A DNA stretch of 64,000 bases from Streptomonospora mangrovi (GTDB taxonomy: Bacteria > Actinomycetota > Actinomycetes > Streptosporangiales > Streptosporangiaceae), in NCBI RefSeq assembly GCF_027604915.1, contig NZ_JAJAQC010000029.1, positions 1 through 64,000 of the forward strand, given 5' to 3'. Below the pieces are notes generated by a model. The model made no database searches. It was not told where the DNA came from and saw only the letters and a program-made list of their open reading frames with translations. Below are positions 8,232 to 15,929 of this stretch, piece by piece; positions within the stretch are counted from its first letter, which is position 1, and each line of letters starts with the position of its first letter. The position numbers and the translations under genes were made by a program.

Positions 8232-9464
8232 ATGGCCAACGACATCCCCCCGCCCGCCCCCGGCGTGCGGCGGCCCCCCACCGCACCGGCGGCCGGCGCC
8301 GCCGCCGCGCCCCCCGCGCCGCTGCCGGCGGCGCGGCGCGACCTCGCGCCCGACCTGGCCCGCGGCTTCATGCTGCTGGTCATCGCCGTCGTGCACGCCC
8401 ACCTGTTCCGCGTGACCACCGGCGCGGGCGGGCTCACCCTCGACGGCACCCTCGACATCGCCGCCACCGCCGCCGTGGCGCTGTTCGCCGAGAACCGGGG
8501 CTACCCGATGTTCGCGGCGCTCTTCGGCTACGGCCTCGCCCAGATCTTCCGGCGCCGCACCGAGGAGGGCCGCGACTGGCCCTGGACCCGCCGCCTGGTG
8601 CGCCGACGCGGCCGCTGGCTGATCGTGATCGGCGTGGCCCACACGGCGCTGCTGTTCTACGGCGACATCATCGCCGTCTACGGCCTCATCGCCGTGTGCT
8701 TCGCGGCGGCGCTGCGCTTCACCGACCGCCGCCTGCTCACCCACGCCTTCGTGTGGATGGCGGTGGGCAGCCTGGCCTACTCCGCCGTGGAGAACCTGGT
8801 CTTCGGCGCCGCCCAGGAGTCGGCGGGCGGCCAGAACCCCGGCCCCCTGCTGGACGCCGTGTTCCGGCTGATGACGCTGCCCGTCATGTGGCCGATGATG
8901 ATCGCCATCTCGGTGTTCCCGTTCCTCATCGGCGTCTGGGCGGAGCGCCGCCGGCTGCTGGAGGAGCCGGAGCGCCACCGCGCCTTCCTGGTCCGGGTCG
9001 CGGCGGGCGGCATCGGCCTGGCGGTGCTCGGCGGGATCCCGCAGGCTCTCGTCAACACCGAGGTGTGGAGCGTCGGCCCGGTGGCCGGCGCGGCGCTCTT
9101 CTGGGTGCACGTGCTCACCGGCTACGCCGGCGGGTTCGGCTACGCCGCCGCCATCGCCCTGGTGGCGCTGCGGCTGGGCCGCCGGCGCGGGGCCGTCGTC
9201 TCGGCCCTGGCGGCGACCGGTCAGCGCTCCATGACCGCCTACCTCCTCCAGTCGGTGGTCTGGGCGGCGCTCATCCCGCCCTACGCCCTGAACATCGCCC
9301 CGCACCTGAGCGACGCCCAGGCCGTGGGCCTGGGCGCGGCGGTGTGGCTGGGCACGGTCGTGGTCTGCGACATCCTGCGCCGCACGGGCTTCCGCCAGGG
9401 CCCGGCGGAGTGGTTCCTGCGCCGCATGACCTACGGCCGCCCCGCCCGCACCCCCCGCACCTGA
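8232..9464 (+). CDS. DUF418 polytopic membrane protein
   Basis: 410 residues. After a Pro/Ala-rich N-terminus comes DLARGFMLLVIAVVHAHLF, then about ten hydrophobic segments. Family hallmarks are the charged first loop and the C-terminal block ATGQRSMTAYLLQSVVW followed by a helix and RQGPAEWFLRRMTYG, typical of DUF418 proteins. These are distantly acyltransferase-3-like membrane proteins of unknown function. The gene stands alone; the ATG at 8232 has no strong Shine-Dalgarno. An operator-like palindrome lies 54 bases upstream, so regulation by a local repressor encoded elsewhere is plausible. Confidence 0.85.
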   Translation: MANDIPPPAPGVRRPPTAPAAGAAAAPPAPLPAARRDLAPDLARGFMLLVIAVVHAHLFRVTTGAGGLTLDGTLDIAATAAVALFAENRGYPMFAALFGYGLAQIFRRRTEEGRDWPWTRRLVRRRGRWLIVIGVAHTALLFYGDIIAVYGLIAVCFAAALRFTDRRLLTHAFVWMAVGSLAYSAVENLVFGAAQESAGGQNPGPLLDAVFRLMTLPVMWPMMIAISVFPFLIGVWAERRRLLEEPERHRAFLVRVAAGGIGLAVLGGIPQALVNTEVWSVGPVAGAALFWVHVLTGYAGGFGYAAAIALVALRLGRRRGAVVSALAATGQRSMTAYLLQSVVWAALIPPYALNIAPHLSDAQAVGLGAAVWLGTVVVCDILRRTGFRQGPAEWFLRRMTYGRPARTPRT

Positions 9465-9672
9465 GCGGCCCCCGCAGTGCCCGCAGTCCCCGGAGCCGCC
9501 CCCGCCCTAGAGCGTGGGCGGTTCCGGCCGCCTCCCGAGCACCCCGCCGGAGCGCGGGGGCCGCGCGGGCGGGGCGGAGTGACGGGTGGACCGCGGTCCC
9601 CGCCGGGGCCGCTGTTGGGAGCGGCGCCCGGTCCGATGCGCGGGGACCGCGGCCGCCGGGGCCGGCCGGGTT

Positions 9673-9699
9673 CCCCCGGCCGGGGTCGGGGGCCGGGGG
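9673..9699. terminator. Hairpin between convergent genes
   Basis: A 9-bp stem CCCCCGGCC/GGCCGGGGG with a 9-base loop, lying immediately after the stop of the minus-strand SGNH gene. It follows the plus-strand DUF418 gene by about 210 bases. The position fits a terminator for the esterase operon. Confidence 0.55.
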
Positions 9700-11079
9700 C
9701 TACCCGGCGCGGTCGGGGCGGAACAGGGAGGTGGGGACCGCCGCCGCCATCGCCGCCATTCCCGCGTCGTTGGGGTGCAGGTGGTCGCCGCTGTCGTAGG
9801 CGGGGCGCAGCCGGAGGGGGTCGGCGGGGTCGCGCATGACGCGGTCGAAGTCGATGACCGTGTCGTACTCCCCGCTGGTGCGGATCCAGTCGTTGACCCG
9901 CTGGCGCTTGGCCTCGTTCTCCGCCGAGTGGAAGCCGAGGGTGTCGCCCTTGAACGGCAGGATGGTGCCGCCGTGGGCGCGCAGCCCGGCGGCGTGCGCG
10001 CGGGCGATGATCTGGCGGTGCGCCCCGATGATCTCCTCGGCGCTGACCTCTTCCGACTCCGGCGCGGAGGTTCCCGGGTGGCCGAGGTCGTTGACCCCCA
10101 GCAGCACGATGACGTGCTCGGCGCCGGGCTGGGCCAGCACGTCGCGGTCGAAGCGGCGCAGCGCGCTCTGCCCGAAGAACGCCGCGTAGCCCTCGGCGTC
10201 GCTGCCCGGGGGCGGGTTGGGGTCGTGCAGCAGCCGGTTGCCGGCCACGCCGAGGTTGAGGACGCCGGTGTGGCGCAGCCGCTCGGCGAGCAGGTCGGGC
10301 CAGCGGTTGTTGGCGTTGACGCGGGTCTCGGCGCCGTCGGTGATGGAGTCGCCCAGGGCCACCACCGCGCCGGCGCCGGGGGTGCGGGTGCGCACGCTGA
10401 CGCCCGAGAGCAGGTGCCACTGCGTCATGGTCGCGGTGGCCTCGACCGACGCGGCGCCGGTGGCGTTGCCCGAGGCGACCACGTTCTCCTGGTAGGAGAA
10501 GGCGTGCAGGGTCGTGACGGGGGTCTCCTCGGGCAGGTAGACGCTGACGACGAGGTCGGCGCGGGGCGGGACGCGGAGGTCGACGGGGTCGCTGAGCAGC
10601 GGTGCGCCGGCGGGCACGGTCACCGAGGTCTGCCCGTTGAAGGTCACCGCGCGGTCGGTGGCGGGGTCGATATCGGTCCCCGAGCCGCCGTCGCGGCGGG
10701 CCACGCGGACCTCGCCGACGCGCAGCGGGGTGTCGCCGAACTCGTTGGTCAGCCGCAGGCGCAACCGGTCGCCGCCGATGCTGGTGCGCACCACTTGGCG
10801 AACCGTCTCGTCGTGGAGCACGGGGGTGGCGGAGGCCGGGGTGGCGGTGGGCACGGTGGCCCAGGTGCCGACCCAGGCGCCGCCGCGCCCGGCGGCGGCG
10901 GGGCTGTCGGCGGTGGGACTGTCGGCGGCGGCGGGGCCGGTGGCGGAACCGGTGGCGACCGCGCCGCCGAGCAGGAGCAGCGCACTCACCAGCACGACGG
11001 CGACGCGCCGCCGCGCGCGGGAGAGGGCGGAAGTGGAGGTGAAGGCGCGGGTGAAGGCATGGGCGGGGGCGGGGGGCAC
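9700..11079 (-). CDS. Secreted SGNH/GDSL-family esterase
   Basis: 459 residues beginning at a GTG with AGGAGG four bases upstream. The N-terminus has an Arg-rich stretch and a hydrophobic segment (VAVVLVSALLLLGGAVA), so it is exported. Residues about 65-230 form a beta-sandwich N-domain; the SGNH hydrolase follows. All four blocks are present: GDSI with nucleophile Ser245, Gly in NLGVAGN, GVND with Asn330, and DHLH with Asp432/His435. Only 25 bases separate it from the upstream deacetylase gene, so the two form an operon behind the 11855-11874 operator. In this xylan context a role removing acetyl or other ester side groups is a reasonable inference, but GDSL enzymes vary widely in substrate. 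Confidence 0.88.
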   Translation of the reverse strand: MPPAPAHAFTRAFTSTSALSRARRRVAVVLVSALLLLGGAVATGSATGPAAADSPTADSPAAAGRGGAWVGTWATVPTATPASATPVLHDETVRQVVRTSIGGDRLRLRLTNEFGDTPLRVGEVRVARRDGGSGTDIDPATDRAVTFNGQTSVTVPAGAPLLSDPVDLRVPPRADLVVSVYLPEETPVTTLHAFSYQENVVASGNATGAASVEATATMTQWHLLSGVSVRTRTPGAGAVVALGDSITDGAETRVNANNRWPDLLAERLRHTGVLNLGVAGNRLLHDPNPPPGSDAEGYAAFFGQSALRRFDRDVLAQPGAEHVIVLLGVNDLGHPGTSAPESEEVSAEEIIGAHRQIIARAHAAGLRAHGGTILPFKGDTLGFHSAENEAKRQRVNDWIRTSGEYDTVIDFDRVMRDPADPLRLRPAYDSGDHLHPNDAGMAAMAAAVPTSLFRPDRAG

Positions 11080-11104
11080 GGTACCTCCTGGTCCGGGTCC
11101 GGGC

Positions 11105-11827
11105 TCAGCCGCGCCGGGCGGGACCGGTGAAGTGCCAGCCCTCGGCCCTCAGCCGGGGGATGACCTGGTCCACGGCCTCGACGGTCTGGGACCGGTCGCC
11201 GCCGCCGTCGTGCAGGAGCACCACCGCGCCGGGGGTCGCGCCCTCCTCCAGGCGCCGGACGAGTTCGCCGGTGCCGGGCGGCTCCCAGTCCTCGACCGCC
11301 AGGCGCCAGCCGAGCGGCTGCATGCCCATGTCGGCGGCGACCTGCGGGGTCTGCCCCCAGGCGCCGTAGGGGGCGCGGAAGTAGGGGATGCGGGCGTGGG
11401 GCACGGCGTCGCGGATGGCGGCGTTGGTGGCGCGCAGGTCGGCGCGGATGTCGGCGGCCGACCAGGTGCTCATGTCGTCGTGGCGCATGGTGTGGTTGCA
11501 CAGCGTGTGCCCGGCGCGGGCGATGCGCCGCACCAGGTCGGGGTGTTGGCGGACGTGCTCGCCCCACAGGCAGAAGACGGCCCGGACCCGGTGCTCGCGC
11601 AGGACCTCCAGCAGCCGGGGGGTGTTCCTGGGGTCGGGCCCGTCGTCGAAGGTGAGGGCGAGGGCCTGGCCGCCGCGCGCGGTGGAGTCCACGATGTCGG
11701 GGGTGGCGCCGGTGGGGCCGGAACCGTTGGCCTGAGCGGGCGCCGCGGCACAGAGGGCGAGGGCGACGGTGGAGGCGAGCATGAGCGCGAGCAGTCGTCC
11801 CGGCCCGCGACGGCGAACGGTGGTCAC
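11105..11827 (-). CDS. Secreted polysaccharide deacetylase (CE4/NodB fold), probable acetylxylan esterase
   Basis: 240 residues; GTG start with AGGAG five bases before it. A signal peptide ends near AAPAQA (residue 33). The NodB motifs are in order: TFDDGP with catalytic base Asp61 and metal ligand Asp62, H-x3-H ligands His112 and His116 (CNHTMRHDD), RAPYGAWG, and LLHDGGG with His206. CE4 enzymes remove N- or O-acetyl groups from chitin, peptidoglycan or xylan. First gene of an operon with the SGNH esterase. Its promoter and operator match those of the nearby GH10 xylanase, so acetylxylan is the favoured substrate by inference. Chitin or peptidoglycan remain possible. Confidence 0.88.
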   Translation of the reverse strand: MTTVRRRGPGRLLALMLASTVALALCAAAPAQANGSGPTGATPDIVDSTARGGQALALTFDDGPDPRNTPRLLEVLREHRVRAVFCLWGEHVRQHPDLVRRIARAGHTLCNHTMRHDDMSTWSAADIRADLRATNAAIRDAVPHARIPYFRAPYGAWGQTPQVAADMGMQPLGWRLAVEDWEPPGTGELVRRLEEGATPGAVVLLHDGGGDRSQTVEAVDQVIPRLRAEGWHFTGPARRG

Positions 11828-11854
11828 AGGATCTCCTTGACCGCACTGGGGGAT

Positions 11855-11874
11855 GTTTTCCGGAAGTTTCCGGA
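11855..11874 (-). promoter_or_regulatory. Operator of the deacetylase/esterase operon
   Basis: Read on the minus strand: TCCGGAAACTTCCGGAAAAC. Its core is the inverted repeat CCGGAA-N2-TTCCGG (11860-11873). It matches the xylanase operator (13632-13651) at 17 of 20 positions and has the same orientation to transcription. It begins a few bases after the predicted start point, so a bound repressor would block the polymerase. Confidence 0.85.
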
Positions 11875-11884
11875 ATGTAAGGGC

Positions 11885-11913
11885 AACATAAGGAGACGCT
11901 GGCGCCCTGTCAA
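11885..11913 (-). promoter_or_regulatory. Sigma-70 type promoter of the deacetylase/esterase operon
   Basis: On the minus strand a TTGACA -35 (11908-11913) is separated by 17 bases from a TATGTT -10 (11885-11890). Transcription would start near 11878, just before the operator and about 50 bases before the GTG. Confidence 0.8.
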
Positions 11914-12297
11914 CGGTCCTTCACGGATTCGCGCGGCACAAGGGGAGCATGGCGACCGCAAGGAGGAAGGGAGGGGGTGTGACCCGGCGGCGGGCGAGCG
12001 GCCATCGCACCGCACGACAGTGGTCGAGGTCGGCGACGAGACAGCAGCGGCAGCAGGGGTCCGGGCGGGCGATCACCGGCCCCGCGCCTCGGGGGCCATG
12101 GCCTTCGCCGGAACAGGGCGACAGCCCCCGCCCGGCCTGCCACCAGCCGCACCGCCGACCGGGCCGCCCCCGACGCCACCCGGGCCGTCCGCCCCGCAGC
12201 CCGCTGACCGCGCGACTGGACCCGCGCCTCGGCTCGGCGGACCGTCGCCACCCGTTGGACCAGGGACAATCCGCCCGGGAGGTCGGGGAGAGGGCCG
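11914..12297. other. Intergenic region after the LacI gene
   Basis: Non-coding by eye. It lies between the stop of the LacI gene and the deacetylase promoter. The frames across it are Arg/Pro-rich shadows. I see no further operator copy and no clear terminator. Confidence 0.5.
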
Positions 12298-13350
12298 TCA
12301 GTCCGAAGCGGAGGGCGGTGGAGCCGTGCTGTCGCGGACGACGAGTTCGGTGGCCAGCTCGATGCGCGGGCTCTCGATCGCCTCCCCCCGCATGAGGCGG
12401 TGCACCGTGCGGACCGCCAATCGCCCCATCTCCGCCAGGGGCTGGCGGACCGTGGTCAGCGGCGGCGAGGACCACCGGGCCTCCGGAAGGTCGTCGAACC
12501 CGACCACGCTGACGTCGGCGGGCACCCGCAGTCCTCGGCGGCGCAGGGCCTCGTACACCCCCAGGGTCATCTGGTCGCTGGCGCCGAACACCGCCGTGGG
12601 CGGGTCGGGCAGGGCGAACAGCCGCTCCCCCGCCCGGAAGCCCGACTCGTAGTCGAACTCCCCCTGCATCACCAGCCTGTCGTCCACACTCAGCCCGGCG
12701 GTCTCCAGCCCGGCGCGGTAGCCGTCGAGGCGGGCGCGGCTGGACCACAGCTCCGGCCGCCCGGCCACGAACCCGATGCGGCGGTGGCCCAGCCCCGTCA
12801 GGTGGTTGGTGGCGCTGAGCCCGCCCGCCCAGTTGGTGCAGCCGATGGTGGGCACGGCCAGGTCGGGCACGCCGACGGGGTCGACGACCACCGAGGGCAC
12901 GTGCAGTTCCTCCAACTCCGCCCGCAGCGCGGAGTCCAGGTCCGTCGTGACGAGGATGGCGCCGTCGCTCGCGCGCGAGCGGACGTTGTCGAGCCACTGG
13001 CGGGCGGAGCTGGCCCGGCGGTGGATCGCCGAGACGACGATCCCGCCGCCCGTGCCGTGGGCGGCGTCCTCCACGCCGCGGATGATCTCGACCGCCCACG
13101 GGCTGTCGAGGTCGTTGAAGACGAGGTCGAGCAGCCCCACCCGCGCCTCGGGGCGCGCGCCGACCGCCTCACCGGCCTTGCTGCCGCGCCGCCGGTAGCC
13201 CCGGGCGCGCAGCAGCGACTCGATGCGTTCCCGGGTGGCGGGAGCGACGTCGCCCCGGCCGTTGAGCACGCGCGAGACCGTCGGCGCGGACACGCCCGCT
13301 TCCGCGGCGATGGCGGAGATGGTCACGGCAGGGGTCGGGGTGTCGGGCAC
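12298..13350 (-). CDS. LacI-family transcriptional regulator, probable xylan-utilisation repressor
   Basis: 350 residues from a GTG at 13350 with AAGGAGG four bases upstream; the long frame extending past it lacks ribosome sites. The N-terminal LacI helix-turn-helix is clear (VTISAIAAEAGVSAPTVSRV, residues about 8-28, then LNGRGDVAPATRERI with the hinge). The periplasmic-binding-type effector domain follows, including VFGASDQMTLGVYEALRRRG and VSVVGFDDLPEA. It lies between two transcription units that share the CCGGAA-N2-TTCCGG operator, so it is the natural candidate to bind that site with a xylo-oligosaccharide effector; this is inference. Upstream, CGAGCGCTCG (13379-13388) has the central-CG symmetry typical of LacI sites and may serve autoregulation. 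Confidence 0.9.
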   Translation of the reverse strand: MPDTPTPAVTISAIAAEAGVSAPTVSRVLNGRGDVAPATRERIESLLRARGYRRRGSKAGEAVGARPEARVGLLDLVFNDLDSPWAVEIIRGVEDAAHGTGGGIVVSAIHRRASSARQWLDNVRSRASDGAILVTTDLDSALRAELEELHVPSVVVDPVGVPDLAVPTIGCTNWAGGLSATNHLTGLGHRRIGFVAGRPELWSSRARLDGYRAGLETAGLSVDDRLVMQGEFDYESGFRAGERLFALPDPPTAVFGASDQMTLGVYEALRRRGLRVPADVSVVGFDDLPEARWSSPPLTTVRQPLAEMGRLAVRTVHRLMRGEAIESPRIELATELVVRDSTAPPPSASD

Positions 13351-13378
13351 TGCTCCTCCTTCGTACCTGCCCAGCCTA

Positions 13379-13388
13379 CGAGCGCTCG
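13379..13388. promoter_or_regulatory. Possible LacI-type autoregulatory palindrome
   Basis: Perfect 10-bp palindrome CGAGCGCTCG, 28 bases upstream of the LacI gene start. It shares the GAGCGCTC core of CebR/CelR-type boxes. It is short, so chance is possible at this GC content. Confidence 0.4.
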
Positions 13389-13587
13389 CCCGCCGCGCCA
13401 CCGGTCGGGACCCCTCGGCGGGAAGCGGTGTCGGCGGCCCGAGCCGTGCCGGACCCGGGTCTGGGCACCGCCCATGCCAACGCGCCGGACCGCCGCCAGG
13501 CTCCCGACCGGCGGTATCCCGCACGGTGAGGCCCCGTCCGCGCCCGCCACCGGCGCGCCCCCCGGCGCCTCTGCGCAGGCAGGGGTA

Positions 13588-13616
13588 TTGACGGTCGCCG
13601 GGGCACCGCCTAGTGT
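13588..13616 (+). promoter_or_regulatory. Promoter of the GH10 xylanase gene
   Basis: TTGACG (13588-13593), a 17-base spacer, then TAGTGT (13611-13616). The expected start is near 13623, about 10 bases before the operator. The layout copies that of the deacetylase promoter. Confidence 0.8.
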
Positions 13617-13631
13617 CCAACGTCGCCGTAC

Positions 13632-13651
13632 TCCGGAATTTTCCGGAAATC
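13632..13651 (+). promoter_or_regulatory. Operator of the GH10 xylanase gene
   Basis: TCCGGAATTTTCCGGAAATC contains the inverted repeat CCGGAA-N2-TTCCGG (13633-13646). Same motif, orientation and post-start position as at 11855-11874. Confidence 0.85.
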
Positions 13652-13680
13652 TCCGACGGCCGACCGAATGGGAGTCCCCC

Positions 13681-14838
13681 ATGCAACCCATCCGCTTCGT
13701 CACCGCCGCCCTCGCCACGACCGCCCTGCTCCTGCCGCTGGCGGCGGCCCCGGCCGCCGCCGAGCGGCACCACGGCCACGACGGCCGCCACACCCCGCCC
13801 CACTCCAACGCCAAGTTCGACCGGCTGCGCTGGGCGGCCCCCCAGGACGTCGTCATCGGCACCGCCGTGGCCGGTGGCGGCCACCACCTCGAACAGGACT
13901 ACCCCGACCCCTTCACCTCCGACGGGCGCTACCGCCGTGTCCTCGCCCAGCAGTTCAGCTCGGTCTCCCCCGAGAACCAGATGAAGTGGGAGTACCTGCG
14001 CCCCGAGCGCGACCGCTACGACTTCGCCATGGCCGACCGCATCGTGGACTTCGCCGAGCGCAACGGCCAGGCGGTGCGCGGGCACACGCTGCTGTGGCAC
14101 AGCCAGAACCCCGCCTGGCTGGAGGAGGGCGACTTCACCGACGCCGAACTTCGCGAGATCCTGCACGACCACATCACCACCGTGGTGGGCCGCTACGCCG
14201 GGCGGATCGACCAGTGGGACGTCACCAACGAGATCTTCGACGAGGCGGGCCAACTGCGCACCGAGGAGAACATCTGGCTGCGCGAACTCGGCCCCGGGAT
14301 CATCGCCGACGCGTTCCGCTGGGCGCACGAGGCCGACCCGCACGCCGAACTCTTCCTCAACGACTACGGCGTGGAGGAGGCCAACGCCAAGAGCGACGCC
14401 TACTACGACCTCGCCCAGCAACTCCTGGCCGACGGCGTGCCGCTGCACGGGTTCTCCACCCAGGCCCACCTCAGCCTCGACTACCCGTTCCCGCACGGCC
14501 TGGAGGACAACCTCCGCCGGTTCGACGACCTCGGCCTGGCCACCGCCGTAACCGAGATGGACGTGCGCATGAACGTCCCCGAGAACGGCCGCCCCACCCG
14601 CGCCCAACTCCGCGAGCAGGCCGACTACTACCGCCAGGGACTGTCGGCCTGCCTCGCCGTCGAGGGCTGCGACTCCTTCACCATCTGGGGCTTCACCGAC
14701 AAGTACTCCTGGGTCCCCGTCTTCTTCGAGGGCGAGGGCTCGGCCACGGTGATGACCGACGACTACACCCGCAAGCCCGCCTATTACTCCCTGTGGTCCA
14801 CCCTCAAGCGCGCCAAGTACGACCACGACCGCGAGTGA
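13681..14838 (+). CDS. Secreted GH10 endo-beta-1,4-xylanase
   Basis: 385 residues. A signal peptide (TAALATTALLLPLAAAPAAA) is cleaved near residue 30, then a short His-rich linker leads into one GH10 catalytic domain to the C-terminus. Diagnostic features: FSSVSPENQMKWEYLRPERD, RGHTLLWHSQNPAWL, acid/base Glu184 in WDVTNE, and nucleophile Glu292 in TAVTEMDVRM, followed by FTIWGFTDKYSWVP. There is no carbohydrate-binding module, so this is a minimal xylanase. It cuts internal xylan links outside the cell. The gene is monocistronic, with its own promoter and operator upstream and a hairpin downstream. The ribosome site is weak (GGAG seven bases before the ATG). Confidence 0.95.
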   Translation: MQPIRFVTAALATTALLLPLAAAPAAAERHHGHDGRHTPPHSNAKFDRLRWAAPQDVVIGTAVAGGGHHLEQDYPDPFTSDGRYRRVLAQQFSSVSPENQMKWEYLRPERDRYDFAMADRIVDFAERNGQAVRGHTLLWHSQNPAWLEEGDFTDAELREILHDHITTVVGRYAGRIDQWDVTNEIFDEAGQLRTEENIWLRELGPGIIADAFRWAHEADPHAELFLNDYGVEEANAKSDAYYDLAQQLLADGVPLHGFSTQAHLSLDYPFPHGLEDNLRRFDDLGLATAVTEMDVRMNVPENGRPTRAQLREQADYYRQGLSACLAVEGCDSFTIWGFTDKYSWVPVFFEGEGSATVMTDDYTRKPAYYSLWSTLKRAKYDHDRE

Positions 14839-14877
14839 CCCGTACACCCGCCCCCACCTGAACCCACGCCAACCCCC

Positions 14878-14903
14878 GGGGCTCGGCCGACCGGCCGAGC
14901 CCC
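14878..14903 (+). terminator. Hairpin terminator of the xylanase gene
   Basis: An 11-bp perfect stem GGGGCTCGGCC/GGCCGAGCCCC with a 4-base loop, 40 bases after the stop. No T-tract. Confidence 0.75.
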
Positions 14904-15203
14904 GAGCCGTGCCCGGGGGTCACCGTCGCGCATGCGTGCGGTCCACCGCGCGGTGGGCGTGTGCTTCCGGGAACCCCGGCCTCGGTTCTGATCGTTCGGA
15001 TGACGAACCCGGGCGCGGGGCGCCGACGCGCCGCGGATTCGGTGCTCCGGTCGTGGCCGACGGTGGGGGTGGGGTGGTGGGACGGTGGGGTGGTTGTGGG
15101 AATACCACTAGCAACCCTGTGGCGGACGGGCTCTGCTGGCGGCTTTAATGAAGCGGCGGGGCTGCGCCCGCTTTCCGCACCCCCTGTGGACTTGAGGAGT
15201 ACG
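14904..15203. other. Intergenic region before the small unknown gene
   Basis: No gene recognised. A purine-rich run (GGTGGGGTGGTGGGACGGTG) near 15066-15095 could form a G-quadruplex on the plus strand. The last 100 bases are less GC-rich and should carry the promoter of the 75-residue gene, but no clear hexamer pair stands out. Confidence 0.45.
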
Positions 15204-15431
15204 GTGTCGATCCTGCAACCGGACATGAAGCGCATCAAGCTTGAGGTGCCCGACGCTCCGGAGTTCGCGGACATTCGCGACCTTGACGGTACGTGGACCG
15301 AGGTGGCCGATCCCAAGAGCGGCTACCGGTTCAAGCGGGGCAACGTGACCTTCCGTTTCTCCTCGACGGGCCACACCGTTGACGAGAACGGGGTCAAAGC
15401 GGAGGTGTTCACCGCCACCAGTGTGCGGTGA
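15204..15431 (+). CDS. Small protein of unknown function (75 aa)
   Basis: I do not recognise this family. The GTG at 15204 has GAGGAG four bases upstream, which decides the start. The product (opening MSILQPDMKRIKLEVPDAPE) is small, soluble and charged, with alternating hydrophobic residues suggesting beta strands (GYRFKRGNVTFRFSS, then KAEVFTATSVR). No Cys pairs, membrane segment or signal peptide. Codon use is less extreme in third-position GC than the neighbours. It stands alone between the xylanase and the ROK-led sugar operon. The good ribosome site and amphipathic pattern argue for a real gene. Confidence 0.65.
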   Translation: MSILQPDMKRIKLEVPDAPEFADIRDLDGTWTEVADPKSGYRFKRGNVTFRFSSTGHTVDENGVKAEVFTATSVR

Positions 15432-15797
15432 CCTGCCATAACGGGGAGGACGGCGGGCCGGTCGCGGCCCCTCCGGCCTCCCCGCGGGGGCGGCGGTGAC
15501 CCCCACCGCCGCCGTCCCCCCACTGTCGTTCCCGCTCCGCCGTGCCCGGCTTCCGACGCCCGGGCTCCCCCGATGCCCGACTCCCGGGTTCCGACGCCCG
15601 GCTCCCGCTCCCTGCTCCCCGATCCCCGGCGCCTTCCCTGTGCTTGCTGCTACGGGGGCGGGCTTCCCTGCCCGTCTTCCAATGCGGTGGGTGATTGACC
15701 AGCCACCTGGCGCGACCGCGTTCTGATTGACGGTCCCCTTTTGCGCTACAGGCGGTAGATGGTCGCTTACTTAGTTCGATTTTCGTCAAAAGCGGTA
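15432..15797. other. Intergenic region with degenerate C-rich repeats
   Basis: No gene seen. Around 15550-15625 the phrase TTCCGACGCCCGG(G)CTCCC occurs twice, about 40 bases apart, among other CTCCC-rich copies. Similar pyrimidine-rich spacer DNA recurs at 17115-17230. It looks like drifted low-complexity sequence. Confidence 0.5.
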
Positions 15798-15826
15798 TTG
15801 ACTCCCGACACAAGGGCGCGTAGCTT
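15798..15826 (+). promoter_or_regulatory. Promoter upstream of the ROK regulator
   Basis: TTGACT (15798-15803), exactly 17 bases, then TAGCTT (15821-15826). It gives a leader of about 100 bases before the GTG at 15930 and probably drives the whole sugar operon or at least its regulator. Confidence 0.7.
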
Positions 15827-15929
15827 CGTGGCCTGGCTCACAGTGGCGGACCACCCGCCATCGAGGGCCGCCGCACCACCCCCACCACACCCCCGTCGCG
15901 TCCGCGCGCCGACCTCCGCAGGAGCAGCC

